From Opitutaceae bacterium (lineage in GTDB: Bacteria; Verrucomicrobiota; Verrucomicrobiia; Opitutales; Opitutaceae), in contig JACFMR010000007.1 in the NCBI GenBank assembly GCA_019455245.1, positions 52,030-116,029 on the forward strand: DNA of 64,000 nt. Reading direction: 5' to 3'. The notes beneath the pieces were generated by a model. The model saw only the letters and a list, made by a program, of their open reading frames with translations. It had not been told where the DNA came from and ran no database searches. Position 1 is the first letter of the stretch. Each line of letters begins with the position of its first letter. Positions 16,389-26,498 of this stretch are shown here, in pieces. Both the position numbers and the translations under genes were made by a program.

Positions 16389-19352
16389 ATGAACATACTT
16401 CCCGACTGGAAGGCGTGGAACTTCCGCGCCCTGTTGGACCGCATCGCTTTGCTTGGAGTTCAGGCAAAGCGTTTTGCTGCAGTGATGGCCCTGACGGTGT
16501 TGGCGACGATGGTCGTCACCAGCACTGCCCAGGCCCAATCAAACGTAACCGGCTCCATCGCCGGTAAGGCCAGTGCCGGCAGTACGGTGACCGTCGTGCA
16601 AACGGAAACCGGCTACACCCGCACTGTGACCGCATCGAGCAACGGCACGTTCGTCATTACCGCCGTCCCCACCGGCAGCTACAAGGTCACCTCGTCCGGT
16701 GATGCCGGTACATTGACCGCTGATGTGGCCCTGGCCTCCACGACCACGGTCAACTTCGCCGACTCCGGCGTGGTTGCGATGGACAAGTTCGTGGTGTCCG
16801 GCATGTCGGTCAACCCGATCGACTTCGGCCGCACGGAATCCGTCACCGTCTTCAACGCGATCCAGATCCGGCAGCTGCCGGTGGCCCGCAACACGACCGA
16901 CGTGGCACTGCTCGCCCCCGGCACCGTGCAGGGCGACCCCGGCTTCGGCAACCTTGCCTCCTTCGGTGGCGCGTCCGTGGCGGAAAACGCCTACTTCGTG
17001 GACGGCTTCAACCTCAGCGACTTCCGCCGCGGCGTCGATCCTTCGAACATTCCCTTCGAGGCTTACGACCAGTTCGAAATCAAGACCGGCGGTTATTCGG
17101 CCGAGTTCGGCCGTTCGCTCGGTGGTGTGATCAACGCCACCACCAAGACGGGCACCAATACCTACAAGGCCGGCTTCAACGTGTTCTACACGCCCGACAC
17201 CGGTTACAAGGATCGCCCCGACATCTACTACACCAGCCAGACCGGCACCCCTGGTTCGATCTGGGCTTACAACAGCATGGACAAGCGTGAGGACCTGCAG
17301 GCCAACGTTTACGCCAGCGGCCCGATCATCAAGGACCGGCTGTTCTTCTACGGCATGTACAGCGTGCGCGATTACAAGGCGACGGACGTCATCTCGTCCG
17401 GCACCCTGATCCGCCGCACGACCAGCAACGACCCGGTCTACGTCGGCAAGCTCACCGCCAACGTGTTCCCCGGCCACAGTGTTGATCTCACCTACATCAA
17501 GAACGAGACCAAGACCAAGGCCCGTGACACCCGCTTTGACTTCGCGACCAAGACGGATCTCGGCACCGATCCGCTGGAAATGACCAGCACCCGCGGTGGC
17601 GACATCAAGATCGCGCGTTATCTTGGCAGCATCACCGACAGCCTGACGGTATCGGCCATGTATGGTGAGAGTGAAAACGCGTTGTCCGATCTGAGTGACG
17701 CCGACCTCCAGCCGCTCGTGCTCGACGGTCGTGCCGGTGCCACCCGCCGCCTCTCCGGCGTGCAGTCCATCGTTTCGTCCGGTTTGGACACCCGCGAGGC
17801 CATGCGCTTCGACCTGACCTACACGTTCTCCCTGCTCGGCGACCACTCCCTGCGCGTTGGCTTCGACCGTGAGGACAACGTCTCCAAGGACAACTCCTCC
17901 TACTCAGGCGGCGTATATCACCTGTACCAGACCGTGACGCCCGGTGCGTCGCTGTCCGGCTCGACCGTTCCGGCCGGGGTGACCCAGGTCACGCGCGAAC
18001 GCGTTTACCAGATTATCGGCAACTTCCAGGTGAAGTCCGATGCCTACTACATCGAGGACACCTGGAGCCTGATGGACAACCGCCTGTTGATGCGCCTTGG
18101 TCTCCGCAACGAGTCGTTCAACAACCTCAACAAGGCCGGCGAGTCCTTCATCAAGATCGACGAGCAGTGGGCTCCGCGCCTTGGTGCTTCCTACGACGTC
18201 TTCGGTGATCAAAACACCAAGGTGTACGCCAATTACGGCCGCTACCACATGCCGGTGGCCTCCAACACCAACGTGCGTCTCTCCGGCGGTGAGCTCTTCA
18301 CCCAGGAGTATTTCGTGCTCAACGGCGTGAACGGCGACGGTTCGCCCATCAAGGGTCCCAAGATCGGCAACACGACCACGTACTCCGACGGCAGCATCCC
18401 CGACAAGGACACCATCGTGGACCGGAACATCAAGCCGATGTATCAGGATGAGTTCATCGTCGGCGTGCAGCGCGCCCTCAGCAAGGACTACACCGTCGGT
18501 ATTCGCGGCACCTACCGCGAACTCAAGTCCACCATGGACGACATGATCGTCGACCATGCGCTGACCGAATATGCCCAGAAAAATTTGGGCATCACGAACG
18601 CCGACTTCCTGGGCTACTTCCACTACGTCCTCGCCAACCCCGGCCGGCCGATGCAGACCGCCTGGGACTTCGAGGATGGCAATGGCGTGGTCCCCGTTAC
18701 CCTGACCCCGGAGATGCTCGGCTACGAGAAGGGCATCCGCAAGTATGCCGCCGTCGAGTTCATCTTCGAAAAGGTCTGGGATGGCAAATGGACCGCGCAG
18801 CTCTCCTACACCTGGTCGCAGAACTACGGCAACACCGAGGGCTGGGTGCTTTCCGACATCGACCAGGACGATGCCGGCATCACGCAGCAGTTCGACACGC
18901 CCGCCCTGCAGATTGGCTCCTATGGCTACCTGCCCAACGACCGCCGCCATGCCTTCAAGTTCTTCGGCGCCTACGCGCTGACCGACGAACTGCAGCTTGG
19001 CTACAGCGGCAGCTGGACCTCCGGCCGCTCGCTGAACAAGATCGGCTGGTATGATGACCCGGTGATCGGCACCGCCTATGCGGATGCCTACTACCTCGTC
19101 TCACGTGGAGCGGCCGGTCGCATGGACTGGGTCTTCGAAGGCAACGTCAGCCTCCGTTACACGCCGAAATGGGCCAAGAAGAAGCTGACCCTGCAGGCCG
19201 ACGTGTTCAATGTGCTCAACCAGCAGACCGTGATCGAGCGCAACGAAACGTATGCCACCGACGTGCTCGGCACGCGGGACGCGACCTACAATCTGCCGAC
19301 TGCCTGGCAGACCCCGCGTCGTCTCCGCCTGAGTGTCGGCTACGACTTCTAA
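16389..19352 (+). CDS. TonB-dependent receptor, Oar-like, with carboxypeptidase-regulatory-like N-terminus
   Basis: A 987-residue outer-membrane receptor. A long N-terminal signal (hydrophobic core V-M-A-L-T-V-L-A-T-M-V-V-T-S, then A-Q-A-Q) precedes a beta-sandwich domain (G-S-I-A-G-K-A-S-A-G-S-T-V-T-V) of the carboxypeptidase-regulatory type. The plug follows, with Y-F-V-D-G-F-N-L-S-D-F-R and K-T-G-G-Y-S-A-E-F-G-R-S-L-G-G-V-I-N, then a large barrel ending in R-R-L-R-L-S-V-G-Y-D-F, whose terminal Phe suits BAM recognition. The substrate is unknown; the adjacent convergent GH20-like gene makes a carbohydrate plausible but does not prove it. About 190 bp of upstream DNA precedes it without a clear Shine-Dalgarno sequence. 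Confidence 0.9.
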   Translation: MNILPDWKAWNFRALLDRIALLGVQAKRFAAVMALTVLATMVVTSTAQAQSNVTGSIAGKASAGSTVTVVQTETGYTRTVTASSNGTFVITAVPTGSYKVTSSGDAGTLTADVALASTTTVNFADSGVVAMDKFVVSGMSVNPIDFGRTESVTVFNAIQIRQLPVARNTTDVALLAPGTVQGDPGFGNLASFGGASVAENAYFVDGFNLSDFRRGVDPSNIPFEAYDQFEIKTGGYSAEFGRSLGGVINATTKTGTNTYKAGFNVFYTPDTGYKDRPDIYYTSQTGTPGSIWAYNSMDKREDLQANVYASGPIIKDRLFFYGMYSVRDYKATDVISSGTLIRRTTSNDPVYVGKLTANVFPGHSVDLTYIKNETKTKARDTRFDFATKTDLGTDPLEMTSTRGGDIKIARYLGSITDSLTVSAMYGESENALSDLSDADLQPLVLDGRAGATRRLSGVQSIVSSGLDTREAMRFDLTYTFSLLGDHSLRVGFDREDNVSKDNSSYSGGVYHLYQTVTPGASLSGSTVPAGVTQVTRERVYQIIGNFQVKSDAYYIEDTWSLMDNRLLMRLGLRNESFNNLNKAGESFIKIDEQWAPRLGASYDVFGDQNTKVYANYGRYHMPVASNTNVRLSGGELFTQEYFVLNGVNGDGSPIKGPKIGNTTTYSDGSIPDKDTIVDRNIKPMYQDEFIVGVQRALSKDYTVGIRGTYRELKSTMDDMIVDHALTEYAQKNLGITNADFLGYFHYVLANPGRPMQTAWDFEDGNGVVPVTLTPEMLGYEKGIRKYAAVEFIFEKVWDGKWTAQLSYTWSQNYGNTEGWVLSDIDQDDAGITQQFDTPALQIGSYGYLPNDRRHAFKFFGAYALTDELQLGYSGSWTSGRSLNKIGWYDDPVIGTAYADAYYLVSRGAAGRMDWVFEGNVSLRYTPKWAKKKLTLQADVFNVLNQQTVIERNETYATDVLGTRDATYNLPTAWQTPRRLRLSVGYDF

Positions 19353-19384
19353 GCGAAGTCCCGCTGATACATCCCGTCACTTCC

Positions 19385-19414
19385 AAGGCGGCCGGTTCAA
19401 CCGGCCGCCTTTTT
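19385..19414 (+). terminator. Terminator for the TonB-dependent receptor, overlapping the opposite gene's end
   Basis: A 13-bp inverted repeat (AAGGCGGCCGGTT / AACCGGCCGCCTT) starts 32 bases after the receptor stop and runs into a T-stretch (19410-19414). The right arm also encodes the last residues (K-K-A-A-G) and TGA of the convergent GH20-like gene. Confidence 0.85.
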
Positions 19415-21280
19415 GTTTGGCTGCCAGCGCAACAGGCGGCGGTCGGCGATCCGCGTCCAGTCGAGTTCGGGCAGACCGGCCTGCGGCGCCGGTTGGCCCA
19501 GCGTGAATGAGCGGGGCATGGCCGGGAGAATGGTTTTGCCCCGGCGCAGTTCCGGTGTGCGGATGCGCACTTCGCCCACGCCGCGCAAGATGAGCCGCAG
19601 CTTTGGTGGGTTGAGCCAATCGCCATCCCAAGACACCGGCGCGGCATGTTCGCGCAGGAAAGTGCCGTTGGGTTGGGCCGCTTGGTTTTGAAACTCGATG
19701 GTGTGGCAGGCCTGCAGTTGCCGCCATGAACCGTCGGGTCGCTGCTGCTCCACCGCCACCTGTTGGAGACAAGGCCGGTGGTTGAGCACGGCATAACAAA
19801 ACTGCCATGGTGGACCAAATACCGCCCCGCCTTGCTTCCATTTGGCCAACCGGACGGTGTCAGCTGCAAGGATGCGCGTGTTGGTCCCGTGCACCCGCCG
19901 GTCGCGGGTCAACGTCCACATTTCGCGGACCGCACGGCGACCGATGCGCAGGGCCTGCTCATACCGGTTTAGCACCGGTTTCAGTTTCGGATCCGCCAGT
20001 CCGCCGCGGCTCCTCGCGGCCATGCGCACGAAAACATCCCGCACGGCGAGATACCAGCGGTACTCCACGCTGGCGCGCAGCGGCGCGGGTAATCCGCGCG
20101 TCTCTTGGACCAGTCGCGCGCAGAGTTTTTCCTCGGTCAGGTAAGCCCGCTGCGGTTCGCGCCGAGAAACCGTGTCCCAGCGTTCGTTGATCTGCCAGCG
20201 CGGGTAGCCGCCGAAGGGATGTCGGTCGCAGGCGTGGGCGACTCGCGCGCTGCGTTTTGCGGTGCCCTTGCCGAAGACGCGCGCGAAGCCGCGCTCGAGC
20301 ATGGCCCGGGGCTCGGTGATGCCGGGATCGAGCCACAGGCTGGCGGCGGCGGCGTCCACCACCGTGGTCAGTTCGATGGCGAGGCGGAACGGCTCCCATG
20401 AGGTGACCAACAGACCCTCGTTGCCCAGCCTCGCATTGCGCCGCCACCAGGAGAGGATGTTGTCCAGCCGGTCGGTGAAGTGCGGCAGCGGTTCGTAGCG
20501 CGCAGAGCCGTTCATGGGGCAGCCCCACACGGCGAAGCCGCGGGCGCGCAATTCCTCGCCCAGCCGGCTCTCGGCGAAGTTGAACAACTCGACCCGCGGA
20601 CGGCGGCGAAACCCGTAGTAATACCATTCGTAGATCGTGACGTCGGACGGCAGCTGTGGAATCGCGTCCGGCAGAAAATACAACATGTCGCCCCACATGC
20701 CCATGCGCAGACCCAACCCGGTGGTGAGCGCGTGCAGCCGGTTCACGTGGCCGGCGAAATGCGCGGCCAGCCCGATGCGTTCGATCTCGCGGCGGCTCAG
20801 CAGATGCCGGCCCAGGTGGAACGATTCATCCAAGCCCACGTGCACTTTGCCGGCGGTGCAAAACGGCGCCATGTCGCGCAGCAGTTTCTCCGCGGTTTCC
20901 AAGGTGCGCGGATGCAACGGGCAGATTTGGCCGGTGGCCTGCGGCGAGCCGTCCGGATGGCGGAGTTCGTTGAGGTCGCGCAGCCCGGGCACCTTGATGA
21001 GGTATTGGGTGTGGCCGAGCAGATTGACGATTGGCACGACTTTGATTCCGACCCGGTCGGCGGTGCGCACCAGCGTTGCCAGCTGCCGATAGCTGTAGGC
21101 ATCGCGCCGCGCCACGCCCGGCAGACTGGGAAACTCGGCCGCATCCTCGAGGTGCAGGTAAAGCTCCTGATAGCCCCAGTCGGCATAACGGGGCAGTTGT
21201 TGCAGCAGCCAGTCGTGCCGCTCGACCTGGCGGGCGAGATCCCACTGGAAGCCCCGGCGCATGGGTGGGGACGTGTTCAT
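19397..21280 (-). CDS. GH20-like (beta-N-acetylhexosaminidase-type) glycoside hydrolase
   Basis: A 627-residue protein with a TIM-barrel-like N-terminal half. The strand pattern G-Y-Q-E-L-Y-L-H-L-E-D-A-A-E-F and V-H-V-G-L-D-E-S (D151-E152) corresponds to the GH20 acid/base motif in which Asp polarises the substrate acetamido group and Glu donates the proton. No signal peptide is visible, so it is probably cytosolic. The C-terminal 200 residues are of unknown type. Identification is by motif only; a related barrel family is possible. It is convergent with the TonB receptor and divergent from the MOSC gene. Confidence 0.6.
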   Translation of the reverse strand: MNTSPPMRRGFQWDLARQVERHDWLLQQLPRYADWGYQELYLHLEDAAEFPSLPGVARRDAYSYRQLATLVRTADRVGIKVVPIVNLLGHTQYLIKVPGLRDLNELRHPDGSPQATGQICPLHPRTLETAEKLLRDMAPFCTAGKVHVGLDESFHLGRHLLSRREIERIGLAAHFAGHVNRLHALTTGLGLRMGMWGDMLYFLPDAIPQLPSDVTIYEWYYYGFRRRPRVELFNFAESRLGEELRARGFAVWGCPMNGSARYEPLPHFTDRLDNILSWWRRNARLGNEGLLVTSWEPFRLAIELTTVVDAAAASLWLDPGITEPRAMLERGFARVFGKGTAKRSARVAHACDRHPFGGYPRWQINERWDTVSRREPQRAYLTEEKLCARLVQETRGLPAPLRASVEYRWYLAVRDVFVRMAARSRGGLADPKLKPVLNRYEQALRIGRRAVREMWTLTRDRRVHGTNTRILAADTVRLAKWKQGGAVFGPPWQFCYAVLNHRPCLQQVAVEQQRPDGSWRQLQACHTIEFQNQAAQPNGTFLREHAAPVSWDGDWLNPPKLRLILRGVGEVRIRTPELRRGKTILPAMPRSFTLGQPAPQAGLPELDWTRIADRRLLRWQPNKKAAG

Positions 21281-21334
21281 GGGGTCGCAAGCGCGGCTTG
21301 CCGTATCGCCGGACCTGTCTTTGGTGGGAGCGTC

Positions 21335-21862
21335 GTGGACATCATCATCCGCCAGATTTTCGTTTCAACGGACCACAATTATTTTGGCCATCACGGACAG
21401 CCTGCCGGGGGCGCGCCGACGGTGGAAGTCAATAGCATCGAGTGCGTGGCCGGCCGGGGCATCACGGGTGACCGGTTTTTTGATTACAAACCCGACTACA
21501 AGGGGCAGATCACGTTTTTCGCGTGGGAGACCTACGAGGAAATCCGCCACGCGCTGGCCGTGCCCGGGCTCACCGCCGCGGCGTTTCGCCGCAACGTGCT
21601 CGTGGCGGGCATGGACCTGAAGGCGCTCGAAAACCGCCGGTTTTCCCTCCAAGGCGTGCTCTTCGAGGGCGCCGGCGAGGCCAAGCCGTGTTATTGGATG
21701 AATCAGGCGGTGGCGGATGGCGCCGAGGCGTGGCTGGCCGGCCGGGGCGGCCTCCGGGCGCGGATTCTCTGCAGTGGCCGGCTGACCGCCGGCCCGGCGC
21801 AACTGATCCCCGGGGAGGAAGTGCTCAGCCGCGTTTCTGCTGCACCACCGACTCCAGCTTGA
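21335..21862 (+). CDS. MOSC domain protein
   Basis: A 175-residue protein. The GTG at 21335 follows a good ribosome site (GGTGGGAG) and gives [11 protein letters not shown]. Features are [24 protein letters not shown] and a cysteine in A-K-P-C-Y-W-M, consistent with MOSC (MoCo sulfurase C-terminal) domains, which bind or transfer sulfur or act near molybdenum cofactor. No molybdopterin genes lie in the window, so the specific role is unknown. Its end overlaps the convergent transaldolase gene by 38 bp. Confidence 0.75.
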   Translation: MDIIIRQIFVSTDHNYFGHHGQPAGGAPTVEVNSIECVAGRGITGDRFFDYKPDYKGQITFFAWETYEEIRHALAVPGLTAAAFRRNVLVAGMDLKALENRRFSLQGVLFEGAGEAKPCYWMNQAVADGAEAWLAGRGGLRARILCSGRLTAGPAQLIPGEEVLSRVSAAPPTPA

Positions 21863-22775
21863 TGATGTCGGCCGCGAAATTGCGGATGCCCTCCGCCGTC
21901 TTCTCGGTCGCCATGGCGTCCTCGTTGAGGGCGTAGCGGAAGGATTTCTCGTCAAAGCTCACGCGCTCGAGGTCGGCGATCGTCGCGGCGGTCGGATCGA
22001 GTTTGCGGTCAACCGGATCGGTGGAATTGTTCAATTCCTCCAGCAGGTTGGGGGAGATGGTGAGCAGGTCGCAGCCGGCCAGTTCGAGGATCTCGCCCTT
22101 GTTGCGGAAGCTCGCGCCCATGACCTCGGTGCGGTGGCCGAATTTTTTGTAATACCGGTAGATGCGGGCCACGGATTGGACGCCGGGATCTTCGGCCGGC
22201 GTGTAGTCCCGGCCGGTGCTCTTCTTGTACCAATCCAGAATGCGCCCGACAAACGGCGAGATCAGTTGCACGCCCGCCTCGGCGCAGGCTACGGCCTGCG
22301 GGAAGGAGAAGAGCAGGGTGAGGTTGCAGCGGATGCCTTCCTTTTCGAGCTGTTCGGCGGCCTTGATGCCTTCCCAGGTGGACGCGATCTTGATCAGGAT
22401 GCGTTCGCGGGCAGCCCCGGCTCGCTCATAACGCGCAATGATGTCGCGCGCCTTGGCCACGGTGCCCGCGGTGTCGAAGGACAACCGCGCGTCGACTTCG
22501 GTCGAAACGCGGCCGGGCACGATCTTGAGGATTTCCAGCCCGAACAGCACGAGCAGCCGGTCCATGATTTCGTCCACGGCCGCGCCGCGGCCGGCATCGC
22601 GCACGGCTTGGTCGAGCAGCCAGGCGTAGTCGGGCATGCCCGCGGCCTTCAGGATGAGGCTGGGGTTGGTCGTGGCATCCTGCGGCGCATATTGCTTCAT
22701 GCTGCCGAAATCGCCGGTGTCGGCGACGACCTTGGTGAATTGTTTCAGTTGGGCGAGTTGGGAGGATTGCGGCAT
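21825..22775 (-). CDS. tal: Transaldolase
   Basis: A 316-residue TalB-type enzyme of the pentose phosphate pathway that transfers dihydroxyacetone between sugar phosphates via a Schiff-base lysine. The active-site region [11 protein letters not shown], the T-T-N-P-S-L-I-L motif and [10 protein letters not shown] are typical. The start is two bases after the end of cca on the same strand, so DUF423, cca and tal form one operon. The stop lies inside the convergent MOSC gene. Confidence 0.95.
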   Translation of the reverse strand: MPQSSQLAQLKQFTKVVADTGDFGSMKQYAPQDATTNPSLILKAAGMPDYAWLLDQAVRDAGRGAAVDEIMDRLLVLFGLEILKIVPGRVSTEVDARLSFDTAGTVAKARDIIARYERAGAARERILIKIASTWEGIKAAEQLEKEGIRCNLTLLFSFPQAVACAEAGVQLISPFVGRILDWYKKSTGRDYTPAEDPGVQSVARIYRYYKKFGHRTEVMGASFRNKGEILELAGCDLLTISPNLLEELNNSTDPVDRKLDPTAATIADLERVSFDEKSFRYALNEDAMATEKTAEGIRNFAADIIKLESVVQQKRG

Positions 22776-22777
22776 GA

Positions 22778-24178
22778 TCAGGGTGAGTTGGGAGGTTGAT
22801 GCAGGCGGTTGTGCAACCAGGCAAGCCCGTCGGTTTCATTGGCAAAGGCACCGTCGAGCTGGGCCTCGAAGGCGGCCTGCAACAGCGGCTTGAATTCCGG
22901 ACCCGGTTTCAGGCCCAATGCCAGCAGGTGTCGGCCGAGCAGCAAAGGCTGCGGGGCGGAAGCCTGCAGGGCGAGTTCCTGGGCCATGGCCTGCAATTCG
23001 TCAATGCGTTGCAAGGTGGCGCTGGACTGCAACGGCGGGCGGCCGTCGTGGTCGGCGCGCATCACGGTGACAAGGTCGTCGATGGTGGCGGGGGCAAGCC
23101 GCCGGGCGAGGCGGCGCACACCGGTGGCCGTGAACGCGGTTTGGCCGTGGTGATGCGCGAGATGATTCATGACCAGCGGAGGCACGGTTTCGTCGAACCC
23201 CAACGGCGCGCCGATACGGCGCAAAAACGCCATGGCGAGCGGCCCGCCGGCGGCCTCGTGTCCGGGACTGATCCAGCGCAACCGGCCGTGCTTGATCGCG
23301 TGCTCCGTGGTTGAAGGTTTGCCGAAATCGTGGGCCAACACTGCGAGGATGAGCCGGGTTCTGCTTGCGTCGTCGGCCCCGGCCCAGGCCGGCAGGCGGA
23401 CCAGTGCATCGAGGCAGCAGGCCGTGTGGTCGAAAACGTCGCCCTCCGGGTGCCATTCCGGTTCCTGCGGGGTGCCGCGCAGCGCCGCCAATTCGGGATA
23501 ATGCTGCAGCCAGCCGGTTGCCTCCAACACCGCGAGGCCGCGCGACGGACGCACCGATTGGCAGCTCCACTTCTGCCATTCGCCCCAGATGCGTTCGACG
23601 GGCAGTTCACGGTGGGAGTCCACGATGGACCGGCAGAGCGCCACGGTTTCCGGGGCCAGGGTGAGATCGAACCGGGCGGCGAGTTGGAACGCGCGCAACA
23701 CCCGCAACGGATCCTCGGTGAACGCCGCGCTGGTGTGTCGCAGCAACCGGCGTTGCAGGTCCTCGCGGCCGTGATGCGGATCAATGATCGCATCCGCGAA
23801 AGGGTCGTAGGCGATGGCGTTGATCGTGAAGTCCCGGCGCGCGGCCGCCTCGGCGTCGCTCAGGTTGGGTTCGGGCTCAATCGCGAAGCCGCGATGGCCG
23901 GCCCCGGTCTTGGATTCGCGCCGGGGCAGGCTGAAATCGAATTCACCGTTCTTGGTGCGGAGCTTGATGACGCCGAAGCTGCGGCCGACAATGTCCGTGC
24001 CGCCCAACGGCGCGAGGGTGCGGCGGAGTTCCTCAAAGCCCACGCCGGCCACCTCGATGTCGAAATCGTGCGGCTCCAAACCCAGCAGCCAGTCCCGCAC
24101 GCCGCCACCGACCAGGCGCGGCCGTCCGACGCGGCGCACCACTTTGAGGATGGCAAGCAGTTCGGCCGGCAGTTTCAT
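22778..24178 (-). CDS. cca: CCA tRNA nucleotidyltransferase with HD domain
   Basis: A 466-residue protein. The N-terminal nucleotidyltransferase shows [12 protein letters not shown] and the metal ligands in D-F-D-I-E-V, with R-R-D-F-T-I-N-A-I and E-D-P-L-R-V-L-R-A downstream. A C-terminal HD-type phosphohydrolase region contains H-D-F-G-K-P and H-A-I-K-H-G-R. Such enzymes add or repair the 3' CCA of tRNAs. The ATG at 24178 gives M-K-L-P-A-E-L-L; the GTG at 24190 would add four residues. It is the middle gene of a three-gene minus-strand operon. Confidence 0.9.
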   Translation of the reverse strand: MKLPAELLAILKVVRRVGRPRLVGGGVRDWLLGLEPHDFDIEVAGVGFEELRRTLAPLGGTDIVGRSFGVIKLRTKNGEFDFSLPRRESKTGAGHRGFAIEPEPNLSDAEAAARRDFTINAIAYDPFADAIIDPHHGREDLQRRLLRHTSAAFTEDPLRVLRAFQLAARFDLTLAPETVALCRSIVDSHRELPVERIWGEWQKWSCQSVRPSRGLAVLEATGWLQHYPELAALRGTPQEPEWHPEGDVFDHTACCLDALVRLPAWAGADDASRTRLILAVLAHDFGKPSTTEHAIKHGRLRWISPGHEAAGGPLAMAFLRRIGAPLGFDETVPPLVMNHLAHHHGQTAFTATGVRRLARRLAPATIDDLVTVMRADHDGRPPLQSSATLQRIDELQAMAQELALQASAPQPLLLGRHLLALGLKPGPEFKPLLQAAFEAQLDGAFANETDGLAWLHNRLHQPPNSP

Positions 24179-24194
24179 GCGTGGAAACACCTGA

Positions 24195-24593
24195 TCAGGA
24201 GTCGGACCGGGCCGGGGTCTTCAGGCCTTCCACCAGCACCAGCACCCAGCCGACGATGAAGGCCAGTCCGCCCAAGGGGGTCACGGGACCGAGCAAACGC
24301 GGGCCGCCCAAAGCCAGGCCATAAAGCGATCCGGAAAACAGCACCACGCCGAGGATCCACGCCCAAGCCGCACCTGCCAAACGCGACGATTTTTGCGACC
24401 GGCCTTGCAGCCACAGGCTGACGGTCAGCAGGGCCGCCGTATGCATGAGATGGTAGTTCACCGCGGTCTTCCATGCCTCCAGCATGCCGCGGGCGAGCAG
24501 ACCGTCGTGCAAGGCATGCGCGCCAAACGCGCCCAACGCCACACCTAAGACGCCTAATAATCCAGTGATCGGCAATAAGTAACGATATGACAT
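24195..24593 (-). CDS. DUF423 family membrane protein
   Basis: A 132-residue protein with four membrane segments. It matches the DUF423 pattern: G-A-F-G-A-H-A-L at residues 22-29, the N-Y-H-L-M-H-T motif, G-V-V-L-F-S-G-S-L-Y and a Gly/Pro-rich P-L-G-G-L-A-F-I-V-G-W. Function is unknown. It leads the operon DUF423-cca-tal (16-base gap to cca) and is divergent from the porin gene across a 155-bp region without a convincing promoter match. Confidence 0.8.
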   Translation of the reverse strand: MSYRYLLPITGLLGVLGVALGAFGAHALHDGLLARGMLEAWKTAVNYHLMHTAALLTVSLWLQGRSQKSSRLAGAAWAWILGVVLFSGSLYGLALGGPRLLGPVTPLGGLAFIVGWVLVLVEGLKTPARSDS

Positions 24594-24748
24594 ATAAATT
24601 GTTTCAGATTGGCAGGCGAATTGCTGAACAGGCGGCTGATTGTCCGGTCACTCATTTTCATCCGCTACGACATGGCAAAGTCCTTCTGCGTCTGTCGTAT
24701 TGGATCGAGAGCAGTGCATAATCAGCCTAACCAAGAAAACAACCTATC

Positions 24749-25441
24749 ATGAAGAAGACAGTTCTCGTCCTCGCCGCGCTTATGGCCGGCTTGTCCCTCC
24801 GGGCGCAGGAGTCCGCCAGCTCCTACTCCGTCACGGTGGACTTCCCTTACACCACGAAATACGTGTTTCGTGGCGTCGAACTGGCCAGGGGCTCCTTCCA
24901 GCCCTCGGTCGAGATCTCCAGCGGCGGATTCACCGCCGGCATGTGGACCAGCCAGCCGATCACCGACAACACCGACAACGAAATCGATTTCTACGTCGGT
25001 TACGGCCAGGATTTGTCCGACACGCTCAGCCTCGATACGGGCGTGGCGGTCTATTATTATCCCGAGCTGGATTCCAGCTCCGGGGCGGATCGCACCACTT
25101 GGGAGCCCTACATCGGCATCACCGGCTCGGTCGGCGGGATGTCCCCCGGGGTCTACGTGTTTTACGACCTGACCTTGGAAACTCTGACCGTGGAAGGTCA
25201 GCTGGGCTACAGCATTGCGCTTGAGCCCGCCGGTGCTTCGCTGGACCTCAGCGCCAGCCTCGGCCGGGTCGATCCCAAGGGCGGCTCCGGTTACACTTAC
25301 TACAGCATCGGGGCGAGCGTCCCCTATGCGTTGTCGGACAGCGCCACCTTCACCGTCGGGGTCAATTACGCCCACAACAACATCTCGGGCATCGACAACA
25401 GCCACCTCTACGGCACCGTCGGGGTCACGATCGGCTTCTGA
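24749..25441 (+). CDS. TorF-type putative porin
   Basis: A 230-residue outer-membrane beta-barrel protein. It has a signal peptide (M-K-K-T-V-L-V-L-A-A-L-M-A-G-L-S-L-R-A-Q) and an early F-P-Y-T-T-K-Y-V-F-R-G-V motif. Alternating hydrophobic strands rich in Tyr/Gly/Ser follow, with a final strand Y-G-T-V-G-V-T-I-G-F ending in Phe. This resembles the TorF family (Gcw_chp) of putative porins. The transported solute is unknown. A strong terminator follows. Confidence 0.7.
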   Translation: MKKTVLVLAALMAGLSLRAQESASSYSVTVDFPYTTKYVFRGVELARGSFQPSVEISSGGFTAGMWTSQPITDNTDNEIDFYVGYGQDLSDTLSLDTGVAVYYYPELDSSSGADRTTWEPYIGITGSVGGMSPGVYVFYDLTLETLTVEGQLGYSIALEPAGASLDLSASLGRVDPKGGSGYTYYSIGASVPYALSDSATFTVGVNYAHNNISGIDNSHLYGTVGVTIGF

Positions 25442-25465
25442 GCCGCCCGCGGGCACCAACCTTCG

Positions 25466-25495
25466 ACCCGCCCCGGCCGCCGGGGCGGGTTTTTT
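25466..25495 (+). terminator. Rho-independent terminator after the porin gene
   Basis: An 11-bp GC-rich stem (ACCCGCCCCGG / CCGGGGCGGGT), a 3-nt loop and a run of T residues (25490-25495). Confidence 0.9.
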
Positions 25496-25508
25496 GCCAT
25501 CAAAACGG

Positions 25509-25536
25509 TTGACACCGCTTTCCCACAGCCTAGCTA
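25509..25536 (+). promoter_or_regulatory. Candidate promoter for rplM-rpsI
   Basis: A perfect -35 box TTGACA (25509-25514) is followed after 16 bp by TAGCTA (25531-25536), a weak -10. It lies just after the porin terminator and 15 bases before the rplM start, which suits the ribosomal protein operon, although the short leader would leave little room for a ribosome site. Confidence 0.45.
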
Positions 25537-25551
25537 TTGGCCTCTTTTCCC

Positions 25552-25980
25552 ATGAAAACGTTCCTCGCCAAAAAGGAGACGGTGCAGCCCAAGTGGCATC
25601 TTATCGATGCTGAGGGGCAAGTGCTCGGCCGTCTCGCGGTCAAGGCCGCCAACATCATCCGCGGCCGCCACAAAGCTTCCTACACCCCGCACGTCGACAC
25701 CGGCGATTACGTCGTGATCATCAATGCCGAGAAGGTCGCCCTCACCGGCAAGAAGGAGGAGCAGAACAAGTACATGTTCTTCTCCGGTTTCGTGGGCGGC
25801 GAGAGCTACCGCAAGCTCTCCGACATGCGCAAGCAGCACCCGGAATTCATCATTGAGCACGCCGTCAAGGGCATGCTGCCCAAGAACCGGCTGGCGGCCA
25901 AGATGCTGACCAAGCTGCGGGTTTTCGCCGGGCCCGACCACTCCCACGTCGCCCAGAACCCCGTCAAAGTCACCCTCTGA
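25552..25980 (+). CDS. rplM: Large ribosomal subunit protein L13
   Basis: A 142-residue L13 that binds 23S rRNA early in 50S assembly. Motifs [24 protein letters not shown] and [10 protein letters not shown] are diagnostic. The ATG at 25552 gives M-K-T-F-L-A-K, the standard start. rpsI follows after eight bases, the usual conserved pair. Confidence 0.98.
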   Translation: MKTFLAKKETVQPKWHLIDAEGQVLGRLAVKAANIIRGRHKASYTPHVDTGDYVVIINAEKVALTGKKEEQNKYMFFSGFVGGESYRKLSDMRKQHPEFIIEHAVKGMLPKNRLAAKMLTKLRVFAGPDHSHVAQNPVKVTL

Positions 25981-25988
25981 TCCATAGC

Positions 25989-26387
25989 ATGAGCACCGCC
26001 ACCAACGTTTTCATGGGCACCGGCCGCCGCAAGACCGCCACCGCCCGCGTCCGCATCACCGAAGGCACCGGCAAACTCACCGTCAACGGCGCCGAGTTCG
26101 ACCGCTATTTCACGCACGACAATTTCTCGCGTCAGGCCTATGCGCCCCTGCTCACCACCGAGCTGCGTGAGAAGATCGACGTCACGGCCAACGTGGCCGG
26201 CGGCGGCGTCGCCGGCCAGGCCGGCGCGGTGGCGCATGGCATCGCCCGCGCCCTGCAGAAGCTCAATCCCGAGCTGCGTGCCGCCCTCAAGCAGGCCGGT
26301 CACCTCACCCGTGACCCCCGCGAAAAAGAGCGCAAAAAACCCGGCCAGCCCGGCGCCCGCAAGCGCTTCCAGTTCTCCAAGCGCTAA
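25989..26387 (+). CDS. rpsI: Small ribosomal subunit protein S9
   Basis: A 132-residue S9 with the family hallmarks [24 protein letters not shown] and the C-terminal K-R-F-Q-F-S-K-R tail that reaches the P-site tRNA. It is the second gene of the L13-S9 operon and is followed by a strong terminator. Confidence 0.98.
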   Translation: MSTATNVFMGTGRRKTATARVRITEGTGKLTVNGAEFDRYFTHDNFSRQAYAPLLTTELREKIDVTANVAGGGVAGQAGAVAHGIARALQKLNPELRAALKQAGHLTRDPREKERKKPGQPGARKRFQFSKR

Positions 26388-26413
26388 AGCGAATCGCCAG
26401 AAATGCATTTACC

Positions 26414-26444
26414 AAGCGGGCCGGTCTTCCGGCCCGCTTTTTTT
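26414..26444 (+). terminator. Rho-independent terminator of the rplM-rpsI operon
   Basis: An 11-bp stem (AAGCGGGCCGG / CCGGCCCGCTT) with a TCTT loop and a T-tract (26438-26444), 27 bases after the rpsI stop. Confidence 0.92.
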
Positions 26445-26498
26445 GCGCCCGTTTTTCTCGTGACTCCCCCTGTCTCCAAACCCTGAATCCCATTCATT

